The notes: generated by a model not told the origin, from the sequence alone. Numbered from the stretch's first letter, positions 45,572 through 54,916 are shown. The stretch is 64,000 nt of DNA from Bacteroidia bacterium (GCA_028339355.1 JAOLBX010000001.1:154968-218967), one strand, 5' to 3'. Numbers and translations: made by a program.

Positions 45572-46327
45572 TTACTCAAAGAAATAATATTCACCTCTTG
45601 GGCTTATAACTGTTCTGGGAATTTGTTTATTTTTTTCGAAGAGGTCATAGCCTTTTTTGAGCTGAGACCAGAAATCGTGCAAATCTCTATCACTATGTTG
45701 CTTCTTTATCAGACTGAAATTTTCGTCTGTCAATCGTGCAGGAAATATATGTATGGGAATATCTTCTTGTCCGTTATTCTTTGCTTCTACACAGAAGATA
45801 TATAGCTCTTTTATCCATTGATCCGTGATAGGAATACAGCCTACTGTGTTACACCCTCCATGTATAAAAATCATTCCGCCAGGAGTATCCCGATCAGACA
45901 AAATACTGTCACTTGCATTGGGATAATCCACTTTCAGGCTCAAGAAGTAGGTGCTTGCAGGATTAAATTTACTCATTTTGTAAATTCCTTCAGGAATCTG
46001 CTTGTCACCCTCTTTTCGTTTTGGACCCAACTGTCCTACATTTTTACAAAACTTGTACTTAGTTACCAGTACATACTTATCATCACCCTTGTTCTTAGCC
46101 CATACTTCTAAGTCTTCTTCAAACTTAAATGCTCTAATAAGAATATCACACTTGAAATGGCAAACCTCTACTGCTTTCATTTTAGCAAATGCCTCTTCTC
46201 CTAGATCTCGGTAGGCCTGATAAACGCGATAATGATCCAAATGTGAATCTTTAAAACTCGGATTCTTCACATTACTAAACGACATAAGCGTTATCACTAA
46301 AAACAATAAATACTTGTGCATTGACAT
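45572..46327 (-). CDS. L,D-transpeptidase family protein (YkuD-like)
   Basis: 251 aa. The start at 46327 (MSMHKYLLFLVITLMSFS) gives a signal peptide. The catalytic region is MIFIHGGCNTVGCIPITDQW, the HxGC...GC motif with the nucleophilic cysteine, and the flanks GDKQIPEGIYKMSKFNP and NPASTYFLSLKVDYPNASDS agree with YafK-type relatives. Such enzymes cross-link peptidoglycan or anchor proteins in the periplasm. The two cysteines of the motif (CNTVGC) are both kept. It begins 19 bases after the stop of the upstream T9SS-cargo gene, so they form one unit. Confidence 0.8.
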   Translation of the reverse strand: MSMHKYLLFLVITLMSFSNVKNPSFKDSHLDHYRVYQAYRDLGEEAFAKMKAVEVCHFKCDILIRAFKFEEDLEVWAKNKGDDKYVLVTKYKFCKNVGQLGPKRKEGDKQIPEGIYKMSKFNPASTYFLSLKVDYPNASDSILSDRDTPGGMIFIHGGCNTVGCIPITDQWIKELYIFCVEAKNNGQEDIPIHIFPARLTDENFSLIKKQHSDRDLHDFWSQLKKGYDLFEKNKQIPRTVISPRGEYYFFE

Positions 46328-46346
46328 AAGCTGTAAAGGTGCATAT

Positions 46347-47450
46347 TTATTCAGTCTTTGTCCATCTAAAGCTGTAATTTTCTCCACTCACTTTGACATG
46401 TATAATATAGTTCCCAGGAACCAAATCTTCGTTGTCCATATATAAATCATCTAAAAAAGGAGCTGTGTAAACTTCTTCACCCATTATAGAATACACATTA
46501 ACCATCGCCTGCTCTTTCTTTTTGAGTTTTAGATGTATGGAAGATCCCGTTTGCCAAACCTTGAAACTAGGATAATTAACAAAATATAGACTAGCCTCAT
46601 GAAGCTCTATATCAAGTAAATACAATTTGTTTCCAATAATAAATAGTTCGTCAGAAATAAAGACATCTTTTGCATTGGCACCGAATGCAACTGCTTCTTT
46701 CTGCGAAACCCCAACATTGTACTCATTCCATTCGAGCTCAGCCAAATCATTAGTCAAAAACCCTCCCGCAATGCTTACCTTACTACTACTGAGTAGTGCC
46801 AAGGTGTCATCAATGATATCCGCAGCAGTTATCCACCCATATTCTTTCGATATAGCGTCTAGCTGAATTTTATCTCTTAACTTGGCTTCATATGCTCCTG
46901 GCTTATCAGGCAATACATACATATAACACCACCCATCGAATGGTTTAGTCCTATTTTTCGAAAACAGATACAGACTATCCTTGTACCATATCATCGCCTC
47001 ACAATCAAAATTCAACTCAATCTCATCGGGAGGAAATGCTAACTGGTTTTCGTAAGAGAAATATATCGTTTCTGCAATCAGTGTATCGTTTTCGCGTGTC
47101 TCTGGATTAGGAACCTTGTAAATTTTAAGGTCTCTTCTATTATTTTCATTATTGCCAAAATCACCAATGAACAATCTACCGGCATTATCTTTAGCCAAAT
47201 CTTCCCAATCTACATTAGTAGTTTTAGTGACCCTGATTGTAGAATATTGTTCCGTAAAAGTATCAAATCTATGCAGTTCTGCAGGATTACCTCCATCATT
47301 TATAAAATACAATATACCCGTATCATAGGACACCATACCGGAGTTTTCTTTCAAATTATCTGGTAATGAAGCTACCACACGAACTGATTGAGCAAGTAGA
47401 TAAGTCGAACTTATAAAACTAATTAAAATATAGACTACTAATCGATTCAT
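46347..47450 (-). CDS. Secreted beta-propeller-like protein with T9SS type A sorting domain
   Basis: 367 aa. The start is ATG 47450 (MNRLVVYILISFISSTYLLAQ, a signal peptide); a TTG four codons earlier is possible. The body has NSGMVSYDTGILYFINDGG, VDWEDLAKDNAGRLFIGDFG and YAWFLFSKNR-like segments typical of six-bladed propellers of the SdiA-regulated/esterase-like type. The last 75 residues are the sorting domain: VNVYSIMGEEVYTAPF and PGNYIIHVKVSGENYSFRW. It should be exported through the T9SS. It diverges from rsmI, with the two -7 boxes only two bases apart. Confidence 0.8.
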   Translation of the reverse strand: MNRLVVYILISFISSTYLLAQSVRVVASLPDNLKENSGMVSYDTGILYFINDGGNPAELHRFDTFTEQYSTIRVTKTTNVDWEDLAKDNAGRLFIGDFGNNENNRRDLKIYKVPNPETRENDTLIAETIYFSYENQLAFPPDEIELNFDCEAMIWYKDSLYLFSKNRTKPFDGWCYMYVLPDKPGAYEAKLRDKIQLDAISKEYGWITAADIIDDTLALLSSSKVSIAGGFLTNDLAELEWNEYNVGVSQKEAVAFGANAKDVFISDELFIIGNKLYLLDIELHEASLYFVNYPSFKVWQTGSSIHLKLKKKEQAMVNVYSIMGEEVYTAPFLDDLYMDNEDLVPGNYIIHVKVSGENYSFRWTKTE

Positions 47451-47459
47451 ATCAGTCTT

Positions 47460-47477
47460 CAATAATACCTATTTTTG
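47460..47477. promoter_or_regulatory. Back-to-back -7 boxes of rsmI and the propeller gene
   Basis: Plus strand: TATTTTTG (47470-47477), a perfect TAnnTTTG seven bases before the TTG start of rsmI. Minus strand: TATTATTG (47460-47467), 7 of 8, nine bases before ATG 47450. The two boxes are adjacent, so two polymerases could not bind at once. Confidence 0.55.
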
Positions 47478-47484
47478 CCCGCAA

Positions 47485-48168
47485 TTGAGCAGCGGAAAAT
47501 TATACATAGTGCCCACTCCTATTGGAAATCTAGGCGATATCACGTATCGAGCAGTAGAAATACTAAAAAGTGTAGACGCTGTTCTTGCAGAGGACACTAG
47601 ACAAACAAAAAAACTTCTAGACCACTACCAAATAGACAAGAAACTAATTCCCTTTCATCAGCACAACGAGCATAAAAACCTACAAGTAGTCATAGACAAA
47701 GTTAAAGGTGGGGAAACCTTTGCAGTCTGTTCTGATGCAGGAATGCCCGGAATTTCGGACCCCGGTTACTTACTGATACGAGAAGCCATTGTCAATGATA
47801 TAGAAGTGATAACTCTACCTGGTGCCGTTGCTGCCATCGTAGCTTTGGTAAACTCTGGACTGCCATGCGACACTTTTGTATACGAAGGTTTTTTACCACA
47901 TAAAAAAGGAAAACAAACCAAGATATTAAACCTCTTGGAGGAAAAACGGACTACTATATTTTATGAAAGTCCTCACCGCATTGTGAAGTCGCTCAACAAG
48001 ATAAAAGAGCTACTTGGCGATGATAGAAAAATTGTGATCGGAAGAGAATTGACAAAGAAATTTGAAGAGCATATAAGAGGTACTGTCGTAGAGGTTTTAG
48101 ATCATTTCACAACCAATGCTCCAAAAGGAGAATTTGTGCTTTTAGTAGGAGGGTATGATACAAAATAG
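47485..48168 (+). CDS. rsmI: 16S rRNA (cytidine(1402)-2'-O)-methyltransferase
   Basis: 227 aa. The family motifs are KLYIVPTPIGNLGDITYRAV at the start, AEDTRQTKKLLDHYQIDKKL and PLPGA-like VITLPGAVAAIVALVNSGLP, plus TTIFYESPHRIVKSLNKI. RsmI 2'-O-methylates C1402 in the ribosomal P site with SAM. The start is TTG at 47485, seven bases from a perfect -7 box, and the residues after it align with the family, so a leaderless TTG message is likely. Its end overlaps lnt by 14 bases. Confidence 0.93.
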   Translation: MSSGKLYIVPTPIGNLGDITYRAVEILKSVDAVLAEDTRQTKKLLDHYQIDKKLIPFHQHNEHKNLQVVIDKVKGGETFAVCSDAGMPGISDPGYLLIREAIVNDIEVITLPGAVAAIVALVNSGLPCDTFVYEGFLPHKKGKQTKILNLLEEKRTTIFYESPHRIVKSLNKIKELLGDDRKIVIGRELTKKFEEHIRGTVVEVLDHFTTNAPKGEFVLLVGGYDTK

Positions 48169-49729
48169 AAAATTACGAATCACCGTATACACATTGCTTC
48201 CGGGCCTACTATTCTGGTTAGCGTGGCCACCTAGAGATTTTTTCTTTTTGAGCTTTTTCGCATTTGTGCCACTCTTTCTTCTTGAGAAAGAAACCAATGG
48301 CAAGAAGCGGAGTGGATGGCTCATTTACTTGTCTTTGCTTTTTTGGAATATTATACTGTCATGGTGGGTAGGATATGCTGAATTTTACTCGAGTATCTTC
48401 ATGATGCTAGCCAACTCTTGGCTTATGTATCTCCCGTGGTGGGGATTCAGAAAAGCACGTACACACTTTGGCGATAACAAAGCCTTATTTATCTTCATAA
48501 TATTTTGGTTATCATTTGAGTACTTGCATCTTAACTGGCAGATAACATGGCCCTGGTTCACGTTGGGAAATATTTTTGCTAAGCACAATGCAGTAGTGCA
48601 GTGGTACGAAATTACCGGAGCTCTTGGAGGCAGTCTCTGGGTGCTGCTCACCAATGTTTTCTTTTATAAAGCTATCCAACTAGAAACTAAGAAATGGACC
48701 AAATGGCTCAAACCTAGTATGCTCATTGTTGTTCCTGTTTTAATCTCATTTTGGTATTTGCTGTTATCTACCAATGTTTCCTATTTGGTCAGAGAAACGT
48801 TTGAAACTTTATTGGTGCAACCAAATGTTGACCCACTCTACAAATTCAATGCCGGAGAGGAAGTTACTAATCTAAAAAAAATGCTCGATATGGTGGAGAA
48901 AGAAATCACACTAGAAACGAAATATGTCATAATGCCGGAAACAGCTGTAGTAGAGTATGTAGATGAAGACTATCCGACACAATTTGAAAGCATAAGACTA
49001 TTACAGAAATTCACAAAGAAACACCCATCCTGTCATATAATATGTGGCATTTCTACGTACAATTTTTACTCAGAAGGTGAACCTATGCAAGCTACAGCTA
49101 GAGAATCAAATAATAGATTTTATGAAAGCTACAACACTGCTATGGAAGTAGAACCTTCTGGTCAGTTACATTTTTACCATAAGTCTAAACTCGTACCCGG
49201 AGCTGAAAAAATGCCTTATCCAAAGATATTTAAGTTCTTAGAATTTTTGGCTCTTGATCTCGGAGGAATCACAGGCAGTCTAGGCGAAGACTTAGAGCCT
49301 TCTACTTTCGATGTTGGAGAAAATCCAGATGTAGCTCCACTCATTTGCTACGAAAGTGTTTTTCCTGGTTATGTTGCCGAATTTACCCGAAAAGGTGCAG
49401 AAATCTTGCTGGTAATAACAAATGATGGTTGGTGGAGAGACACAGATGGTTACAAGCAGCATATGTACTATGCTTGCCTTAGGGCGATAGAAAATCGACG
49501 TGAGGTACTACGTAGTGCAAATACCGGAATAAGCTGTAGAATTGATAGACTAGGCAAAATACATGAACATACCGAATGGTGGGAACCTGCCGTTCTAAAA
49601 GTACAAGCCAACAATCATGCAAAAATCACATTTTATTCTAAATACGGAGACTACATAGGCAGATTTGCTAGCTTTATTGGAATATTTTTCTTGTTAGGTA
49701 TGTTTGTAAAAAAGCTGACAAATTCTTAA
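48155..49729 (+). CDS. lnt: Apolipoprotein N-acyltransferase
   Basis: 524 aa. About seven N-terminal membrane helices (including LLPGLLFWLAWPP) lead to a nitrilase-like periplasmic domain. The catalytic triad is visible: glutamate in MPETAVVEYVDED, lysine in YHKSKLVPGAEKMPY and cysteine in LICYESVFPGY. The enzyme N-acylates the amino-terminal cysteine of lipoproteins, which fits a window so rich in lipoproteins. Start ATG 48155 lies inside rsmI, so translation is coupled. LipB follows 10 bases later. Confidence 0.93.
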   Translation: MIQNRKLRITVYTLLPGLLFWLAWPPRDFFFLSFFAFVPLFLLEKETNGKKRSGWLIYLSLLFWNIILSWWVGYAEFYSSIFMMLANSWLMYLPWWGFRKARTHFGDNKALFIFIIFWLSFEYLHLNWQITWPWFTLGNIFAKHNAVVQWYEITGALGGSLWVLLTNVFFYKAIQLETKKWTKWLKPSMLIVVPVLISFWYLLLSTNVSYLVRETFETLLVQPNVDPLYKFNAGEEVTNLKKMLDMVEKEITLETKYVIMPETAVVEYVDEDYPTQFESIRLLQKFTKKHPSCHIICGISTYNFYSEGEPMQATARESNNRFYESYNTAMEVEPSGQLHFYHKSKLVPGAEKMPYPKIFKFLEFLALDLGGITGSLGEDLEPSTFDVGENPDVAPLICYESVFPGYVAEFTRKGAEILLVITNDGWWRDTDGYKQHMYYACLRAIENRREVLRSANTGISCRIDRLGKIHEHTEWWEPAVLKVQANNHAKITFYSKYGDYIGRFASFIGIFFLLGMFVKKLTNS

Positions 49730-49739
49730 TCAGCAGGAT

Positions 49740-50393
49740 ATGAAACTTAAAATCATCAATACTGGACTTACAGCTTATTCTGAAGCTTTAAAAATACAAG
49801 AAGAAGCACATGCGTCAGTTTTCTCTGGTGGAGCAGATACACTCATACTCTGCGAGCACCCACATGTATTTACACTAGGTAAAAGTGCCGATAAGTCGAA
49901 TATACTGATAGACAAAAACATTCTTAGCACCATAAATGCAGAAATATACCAAACGGAAAGAGGTGGAGATGTCACCTATCACGGCCCTGGGCAATTGGTC
50001 GGCTACCCTATTATAAATTTGCGAAAATACGGCATTGGGGTAAAAAAGTATGTGGATACATTGGAATCTAGTATTATCAAAACACTATCAAACTTTGGTG
50101 TTTTAGCTTATCGGATAGATAACCTCACGGGAATATGGGTAGGAAAAGAGAATGAGGTAAAACGAAAAATAGGTGCAATAGGAATTCGAGTACGAAACGG
50201 AGTAAGTATGCATGGGTTTGCTCTTAACATAACTACAGACCTCTCCTACTTCTCTCATATAGTTCCGTGTGGCATAACAGACAAAACAGTTACTTCCATG
50301 CGAAACGAGATCAACAATATGAAGATTGAAGATTTTGCTGCTGATTTTGTAAAAACTTTCAATGACCAATGGGAGAAAACCATAGCTTTGTAG
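49740..50393 (+). CDS. lipB: Octanoyl-[acyl-carrier-protein]:protein N-octanoyltransferase
   Basis: 217 aa. LipB motifs are TLGKSADKSNIL, GGDVTYHGPGQLVGYPI, RKIGAIGIRV with the catalytic lysine and IVPCGI with the catalytic cysteine. It transfers octanoyl groups from ACP to apo-proteins such as the E2 subunits, the first step of lipoate synthesis. Last but one gene of the run rsmI-lnt-lipB, with intervals of -14, 10 and 15 bases, which implies a single transcript. Confidence 0.93.
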   Translation: MKLKIINTGLTAYSEALKIQEEAHASVFSGGADTLILCEHPHVFTLGKSADKSNILIDKNILSTINAEIYQTERGGDVTYHGPGQLVGYPIINLRKYGIGVKKYVDTLESSIIKTLSNFGVLAYRIDNLTGIWVGKENEVKRKIGAIGIRVRNGVSMHGFALNITTDLSYFSHIVPCGITDKTVTSMRNEINNMKIEDFAADFVKTFNDQWEKTIAL

Positions 50394-50408
50394 CATAATA
50401 AATTCAAA

Positions 50409-50786
50409 ATGAACTTTTTCAAAAAAATACTTTTATGGATCATTGGACTAAGTATAGTAGTAGCGGTGCTACTTACTTTGGTGGCTCTTTTTGCCAACTA
50501 TAGTAGTGGATATAGGGTAGGTAGAATCATAAAAATATCGGAAAAAGGCTTTGTTTTTAAAACCAATGAAGGTCAACTAAACACTGGCGGTTTTAGCGAA
50601 GGGGATGGTGATATTACCAGTAGTATTTGGCAATTTTCTGTAAAGAAAGGCGACGAAGAAATATTGGATCAAATAAAAAATGCAAATAAGAATATGGTAA
50701 GATTGTACTATGATGAGAAATTTGTAAAAATTCCATTCTTAGGTGATACCAAGTATTTTATTACCAAAGTAGAAACGGTCGAGTAA
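50409..50786 (+). CDS. Small membrane-anchored protein of unknown function
   Basis: 125 aa. One N-terminal membrane helix (KILLWIIGLSIVVAVLLTLV) is followed by a soluble domain with SGYRVGRIIKISEKGFVFKT and GDEEILDQIKNANKNMVRLY. Bacteroidota have similar proteins sometimes misnamed 6-phosphogluconate dehydrogenase; I see no such domain. The soluble part looks like an SH3- or OB-like beta barrel. It lies 15 bases after lipB and its stop touches the stop of ung with no gap. Confidence 0.7.
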   Translation: MNFFKKILLWIIGLSIVVAVLLTLVALFANYSSGYRVGRIIKISEKGFVFKTNEGQLNTGGFSEGDGDITSSIWQFSVKKGDEEILDQIKNANKNMVRLYYDEKFVKIPFLGDTKYFITKVETVE

Positions 50787-51458
50787 CTATCCGACTAAAC
50801 TCCAATCAACAGGCTCTTCTAAAAATTCATTCACCTTACTAAAAGCCTTGCTTCCAAAAAAACCAGCTTTGCCGCCTGCATAAACCTCTGCTGCAGGATG
50901 AGGAGCTGTCAATACTAGGTGTTTTTCCTCATCTATTAAGCTTTTCTTAGTTTGAGCATAATTACCCCAAAGTATAAAAACGACTTTTTCTCTTTCCTTT
51001 GATATATGTCTAATTATGGTATCTGTGAATGTTTCCCAGCCTTTCCCTTTGTGAACTGCAGGAGATTTTTGTTCTACGGTGAGAATTGTATTCAATAGAA
51101 ATACTCCATTATTAGCCCACTTTGTTAGTTCGCCACTTGCAGGTATTTCACAACCCAAATCAGTGTGTAGCTCCTTAAAAATATTACGCAATGACGGTGG
51201 AATTTTACTTCCTTCTCTAACAGAGAAACACAGTCCGTGTGCTTGTCCTTCTCCGTGGTAGGGGTCTTGGCCCAGAATCACCACTTTGACTTTGTCCAAT
51301 GGTGTGAGTTCAAAGGCATTGAAAACCTCATTCTCTGGAGGGTAGATGCTTGCTCCCTCTTCTTTTCTGCCTTCTAAAAAAGTTTGAAGTTCTACAAAAT
51401 AAGACTTAGCTGATTCCGCCTTTATAATTTTTTTCCATGAAAAATCTATAGTTTTCAC
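50787..51458 (-). CDS. ung: Uracil-DNA glycosylase
   Basis: 223 aa. The water-activating motif GQDPYHGEGQAHGLCFSV holds the catalytic aspartate. The other catalytic motif reads HPAAEVYAGGKAGFFGSKAF where family members have HPSPLS..RGFFG, so the intercalating leucine of HPSPLS is absent, although the histidine is kept. I have seen similar variants in Bacteroidota, so it is probably functional. The enzyme removes uracil from DNA. The start is GTG 51458, supported by a four-base overlap with the preceding small ORF. Confidence 0.92.
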   Translation of the reverse strand: MKTIDFSWKKIIKAESAKSYFVELQTFLEGRKEEGASIYPPENEVFNAFELTPLDKVKVVILGQDPYHGEGQAHGLCFSVREGSKIPPSLRNIFKELHTDLGCEIPASGELTKWANNGVFLLNTILTVEQKSPAVHKGKGWETFTDTIIRHISKEREKVVFILWGNYAQTKKSLIDEEKHLVLTAPHPAAEVYAGGKAGFFGSKAFSKVNEFLEEPVDWSLVG

Positions 51459-51595
51459 GAAGCACCCCTCAGCTTTACATCGGTATTGTATGGACTTTGT
51501 GGCACTACGTACTTGTTATACATCCAAACAGCGGAACCTATAAAAGCTCCAATAAAGAGCACTAAAATCAGTAATTTTATAAATTTATTTTTCAT
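51455..51595 (-). CDS. Small 46-aa single-helix membrane protein overlapping ung
   Basis: ATG 51595 opens MKNKFIKLLILVLFIGAFIG, then SAVWMYNKYVVPQSPYNTDV, and stops with TGA 51455-51457. The overlap GTGA with the ung start is typical of translational coupling. One membrane helix (about residues 6-26) and a short tail make it a plausible small membrane protein. No family was recognised. It lies between ung and the terminator at 51605-51635. Confidence 0.7.
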   Translation of the reverse strand: MKNKFIKLLILVLFIGAFIGSAVWMYNKYVVPQSPYNTDVKLRGAS

Positions 51596-51604
51596 TTTAA
51601 GTAT

Positions 51605-51635
51605 AAAAAAAGAGTGAATGGTGACCATTCACTCT
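51605..51635 (-). terminator. Rho-independent terminator of the DPP III-type peptidase gene
   Basis: AGAGTGAATGG pairs perfectly with CCATTCACTCT (11 bp) around TGA. On the minus strand seven T follow. It is 20 bases after the stop of the peptidase gene at 51655. Confidence 0.92.
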
Positions 51636-51654
51636 TCAATATTCTCTTAATTAT

Positions 51655-53724
51655 CTACTCACCTACTTTTACAAATGCATATTCTTTTGCAAATCGCATC
51701 ATTTGCTCTACATAGCCTTCTTGCTCCACTTTCAGGTCTTTGAACTTTCCTTTCTTATCAAACACAGGCGTAAGCTTAGGTTGAACAAATCCACTGTACG
51801 GTGCTAGATTAAGACTAGCGTATCTTTCCACTACTTCCTTGTGCAGAGCTGCGTCTACTTTTACTCCATAACCTTCTACTAGTGCTTCTGCTGCTTGAAA
51901 ATCACCTTCAGATTTTATTCGTTGTATTTCTTTGAGCAACTCACCAAAAATAACTCTCAATTTCGCATAATCATTTACTACAAAATAAGTTTTACCTTCT
52001 ACTATTTTCTTCTCAATTACATTATCCTTTAAACCTTTTTCGTATGCCCATGAAGCATTTAATTGACGGTTTCTCATGTGGTCTTCTTCTATATTTTCTC
52101 CTTCATCTAGTCTTCTAAGTTGCAACATCATGCCGTTAGCGATGTAGTTATCATACTCTGCCATTCCCACGTCTAGACTCGGCATAAGTCCAATCTCTAC
52201 AAGTTTCTGATCATAGATATAATACAGTGCTACTAGATCCGCACGAGCTTCTTCGAGTGTGTTACTGTAGTTTTTCAGGGTTTCTTTAGGCGTTCCTACA
52301 CCGTCATTTATTTTACCGCTGGCATGACCTATCACTTCGTGCATTGCAGTGTGCATTTTACTACTTAATTTTCCATGTTCTTTTATACGTGCTCTCACCT
52401 TTTCATCCAGATAAAACTCTTCAAGCGAGCTACTCCCACCTGCAGAGTTATATGCTTCCACAATATTCCCTAAGCTGATAGATTTACTTCCGTGAGTGCT
52501 TCGTATCCAATTACTGTTTGGCAGGTTAATTCCAATTGGGGTAGCTGGTGCAGCATCACCTGCTTCCATAGCAGCATTTATGACTCTATAGCTAACTCCC
52601 ACAACATTCTCTTTTTTGTGCTCATTCATTATTGAACTATTATCTTCAAAATACTGAGCATTCTTACTTAGGACCTCCATCCTCTTTGAGGCTTCTTTAT
52701 CATTCACTTGAATTACACTTTCAAAAGCACCTTTGTATCCAATAGCATCTCCATAAACTTCTATAAAACCTAAAATGAAATCTATATCACCCTCAGTACT
52801 ATTTACCCAATTAATGTTTGTAGCGTCCCATTGTTTAAGATCACCTGTCTTGAAATAGTCAATCAACATGCTAATGTGCTTGGCTTGAGCATCATTTTCC
52901 GCAACTTTTTCTGCTTTTTCCAACCACCCAATCATCGCATCCATTGCATCTCCATATAAGCCACCAGATTTATATACTAAATCAACAAGCTTTCCATCAA
53001 TCTTTACCAATCTAGAGTTTAGACCGTATTCTACCGGTGTTTTTTCACCTTTTTCTCCCATAGCTGCATAGTGAGCTAGTGCTTCAGCTTCTGTTACACC
53101 ATCGCCATAATAATTATTGGCAGATAAGGCAACCTTATCTACCCCTTTATCTTTCACTACCTTTTTGGCATCCAAATTTGGGTCTATCATTATTGGCATT
53201 ATTCTATCTAAAAAATCCTCATTGGACTCTTCTTCATTTTTGGGCAATTTTAGATTTGGAGTCACACCTACAACATCATATATTAGATGAGGTGGGAAAT
53301 TTCCCACAAATTTCTTTTCTGCGTAATGATGATGAATTCCATTTGAAAACCAAAAACGTTTTAAATACACTTCAAATTCATGCCATTCCGGGAAACTTCT
53401 ATCTCCCTCATACTTTAAATATATCTCTTCCAAGGTTCTTTTTAAAAGTATATTGTGTTTGTAGTTCTGAGCATAGGTAATCTCTCTACCACTCAAAGCT
53501 GCTTGACTCAAATAATAGACCAGTTCTTTTTGTTTCACGGTAAGATCATTTAAGCTAGATGCATCATAGGTAAGAATTTTGAGGTCAGCAAAAACGTTGG
53601 GGTCTCCAAACATATTCTCCAAAAGTGTATTTGGATTAGGTGCCTCGGACACTTCCTCCACCTGTGCTCTGAGAGGGGAGTAAAAAGTAATTAAAACTAA
53701 CGTTAGTAAATAAATGTATTTCAT
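51655..53724 (-). CDS. Dipeptidyl-peptidase III-family zinc metallopeptidase (M49)
   Basis: 689 aa. A signal peptide (MKYIYLLTLVLITFYSPLRA) puts it in the periplasm or outside. The zinc motif is HEVIGHASG (HExxGH) followed about 50 residues later by LEEARADLVALYYI, the EExxAD of family M49, where histidines and glutamate bind zinc. M49 enzymes release dipeptides from N-termini. Bacteroidota carry this exported type, and the gene is intact. It has its own terminator; no perfect promoter box was seen upstream. Confidence 0.87.
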   Translation of the reverse strand: MKYIYLLTLVLITFYSPLRAQVEEVSEAPNPNTLLENMFGDPNVFADLKILTYDASSLNDLTVKQKELVYYLSQAALSGREITYAQNYKHNILLKRTLEEIYLKYEGDRSFPEWHEFEVYLKRFWFSNGIHHHYAEKKFVGNFPPHLIYDVVGVTPNLKLPKNEEESNEDFLDRIMPIMIDPNLDAKKVVKDKGVDKVALSANNYYGDGVTEAEALAHYAAMGEKGEKTPVEYGLNSRLVKIDGKLVDLVYKSGGLYGDAMDAMIGWLEKAEKVAENDAQAKHISMLIDYFKTGDLKQWDATNINWVNSTEGDIDFILGFIEVYGDAIGYKGAFESVIQVNDKEASKRMEVLSKNAQYFEDNSSIMNEHKKENVVGVSYRVINAAMEAGDAAPATPIGINLPNSNWIRSTHGSKSISLGNIVEAYNSAGGSSSLEEFYLDEKVRARIKEHGKLSSKMHTAMHEVIGHASGKINDGVGTPKETLKNYSNTLEEARADLVALYYIYDQKLVEIGLMPSLDVGMAEYDNYIANGMMLQLRRLDEGENIEEDHMRNRQLNASWAYEKGLKDNVIEKKIVEGKTYFVVNDYAKLRVIFGELLKEIQRIKSEGDFQAAEALVEGYGVKVDAALHKEVVERYASLNLAPYSGFVQPKLTPVFDKKGKFKDLKVEQEGYVEQMMRFAKEYAFVKVGE

Positions 53725-53835
53725 TATGATTTCTGTCTAAAATGTGAAAGGCGAATTTAACTAAAAACCTTTAAGTACTCAATGGCATTGGTCTACTTAC
53801 TATTCGTTTTCGTCTATTTAATGGCGAGAACTAAC

Positions 53836-54909
53836 TCAAAATTGAATTTTAAATTTCTTGCTTAAACCTTCTAAGTCTTCAATAACCTTGTCATTGAGCG
53901 GAATACCATTTGCGTTACGCTCTTCTTCTGTTATGTACTCTTTTTCTCCTGGCACAAATATCTCTTGAGAATCATCTATTCGTTCCGCACTTTTAAAAGA
54001 TTGTATCCAATGATCCATACTTGCCTTAAATTCTGATGTAGACCTGAATCCTTCTATTTCCAATGCCCCAACAAAATGCCCCAGTCCATTACCTGGCAAA
54101 TTGGGTAAAAGGGGCAAATAGCTAACAAATGGAGGCACCCATTTACCATAATTGGCTCCAGAAAGCACTCCGGTCATAACATCTACCAAACTACCTAGAG
54201 CATATCCTTTATGACTACCTAATTCTTCTAAGCTACCAAGTGGAGTTAGCATTCCACCGTCTTTAAGTTCATCTACATTCTGGCTTGTGAAACCATGTTT
54301 ATCTACTATCCATCCTTTAGGAATTACTTTCCCCTCTCGTCTCGCAATCTCTATTTTACCTCGAGCAACCGAGGCTGTAGCTAAGTCTATGACTAATGGT
54401 TTTTGTTTGTCTGTAGGAAATGCATACGCTAGGGGGTTTGTGCCAAGCATTGCTTGCTTGCTATGTGTTGGCGGTATGAATGGAGTGGCATTAGTCATAG
54501 CCATACCAATCATGTCGTGAGGCAGTGCCATCATAGCATGATAACCTGCTATTCCAAAATGATTACTATTTTGAATCGCTCCCCATCCAGTGCCATATTC
54601 TTTGGCTCGTTCTATTGCTATTTTCATGGCTTTGGGAGCCACTACTAGCCCCAAGCCTTCATCACCGTCAATCGTAAAAGTTGATTTATGCTCTCGTTTT
54701 ACGACTACATTTGGCTTCATATTGATACGCCCAGCTTCCCAAAGAGCCACATAGCCTAATAAACGAGAGACACCGTGACTATCTATTCCACGTACATCTG
54801 CACTTAGCAAAACATCTGCAGCTTGTTTTGCATCATCATCATTACTTCCCATTGCGAGAAAGACTTTGTGAGCAATTTGGTAGAGGCTATCCTTCGTAAA
54901 CACTTGCAT
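53836..54909 (-). CDS. Ldh-family malate/lactate/ureidoglycolate dehydrogenase
   Basis: 357 aa, cytosolic. The motif RGIDSHGVSRLLGYV is the conserved DxHGxxR of the LDH2/MDG2 type II oxidoreductases, followed by GLGLVVAPKAMKIAIERAKE and WGAIQNSNHFGIAGYHAMMA. NAD(P)-dependent oxidation of a 2-hydroxy acid is expected; the substrate is not predictable. I use ATG 54909: a -7-like CATTTTTG ends seven bases before it, while the upstream ATG would overlap that box. Confidence 0.9.
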   Translation of the reverse strand: MQVFTKDSLYQIAHKVFLAMGSNDDDAKQAADVLLSADVRGIDSHGVSRLLGYVALWEAGRINMKPNVVVKREHKSTFTIDGDEGLGLVVAPKAMKIAIERAKEYGTGWGAIQNSNHFGIAGYHAMMALPHDMIGMAMTNATPFIPPTHSKQAMLGTNPLAYAFPTDKQKPLVIDLATASVARGKIEIARREGKVIPKGWIVDKHGFTSQNVDELKDGGMLTPLGSLEELGSHKGYALGSLVDVMTGVLSGANYGKWVPPFVSYLPLLPNLPGNGLGHFVGALEIEGFRSTSEFKASMDHWIQSFKSAERIDDSQEIFVPGEKEYITEEERNANGIPLNDKVIEDLEGLSKKFKIQF

Positions 54910-54916
54910 TATAGCA

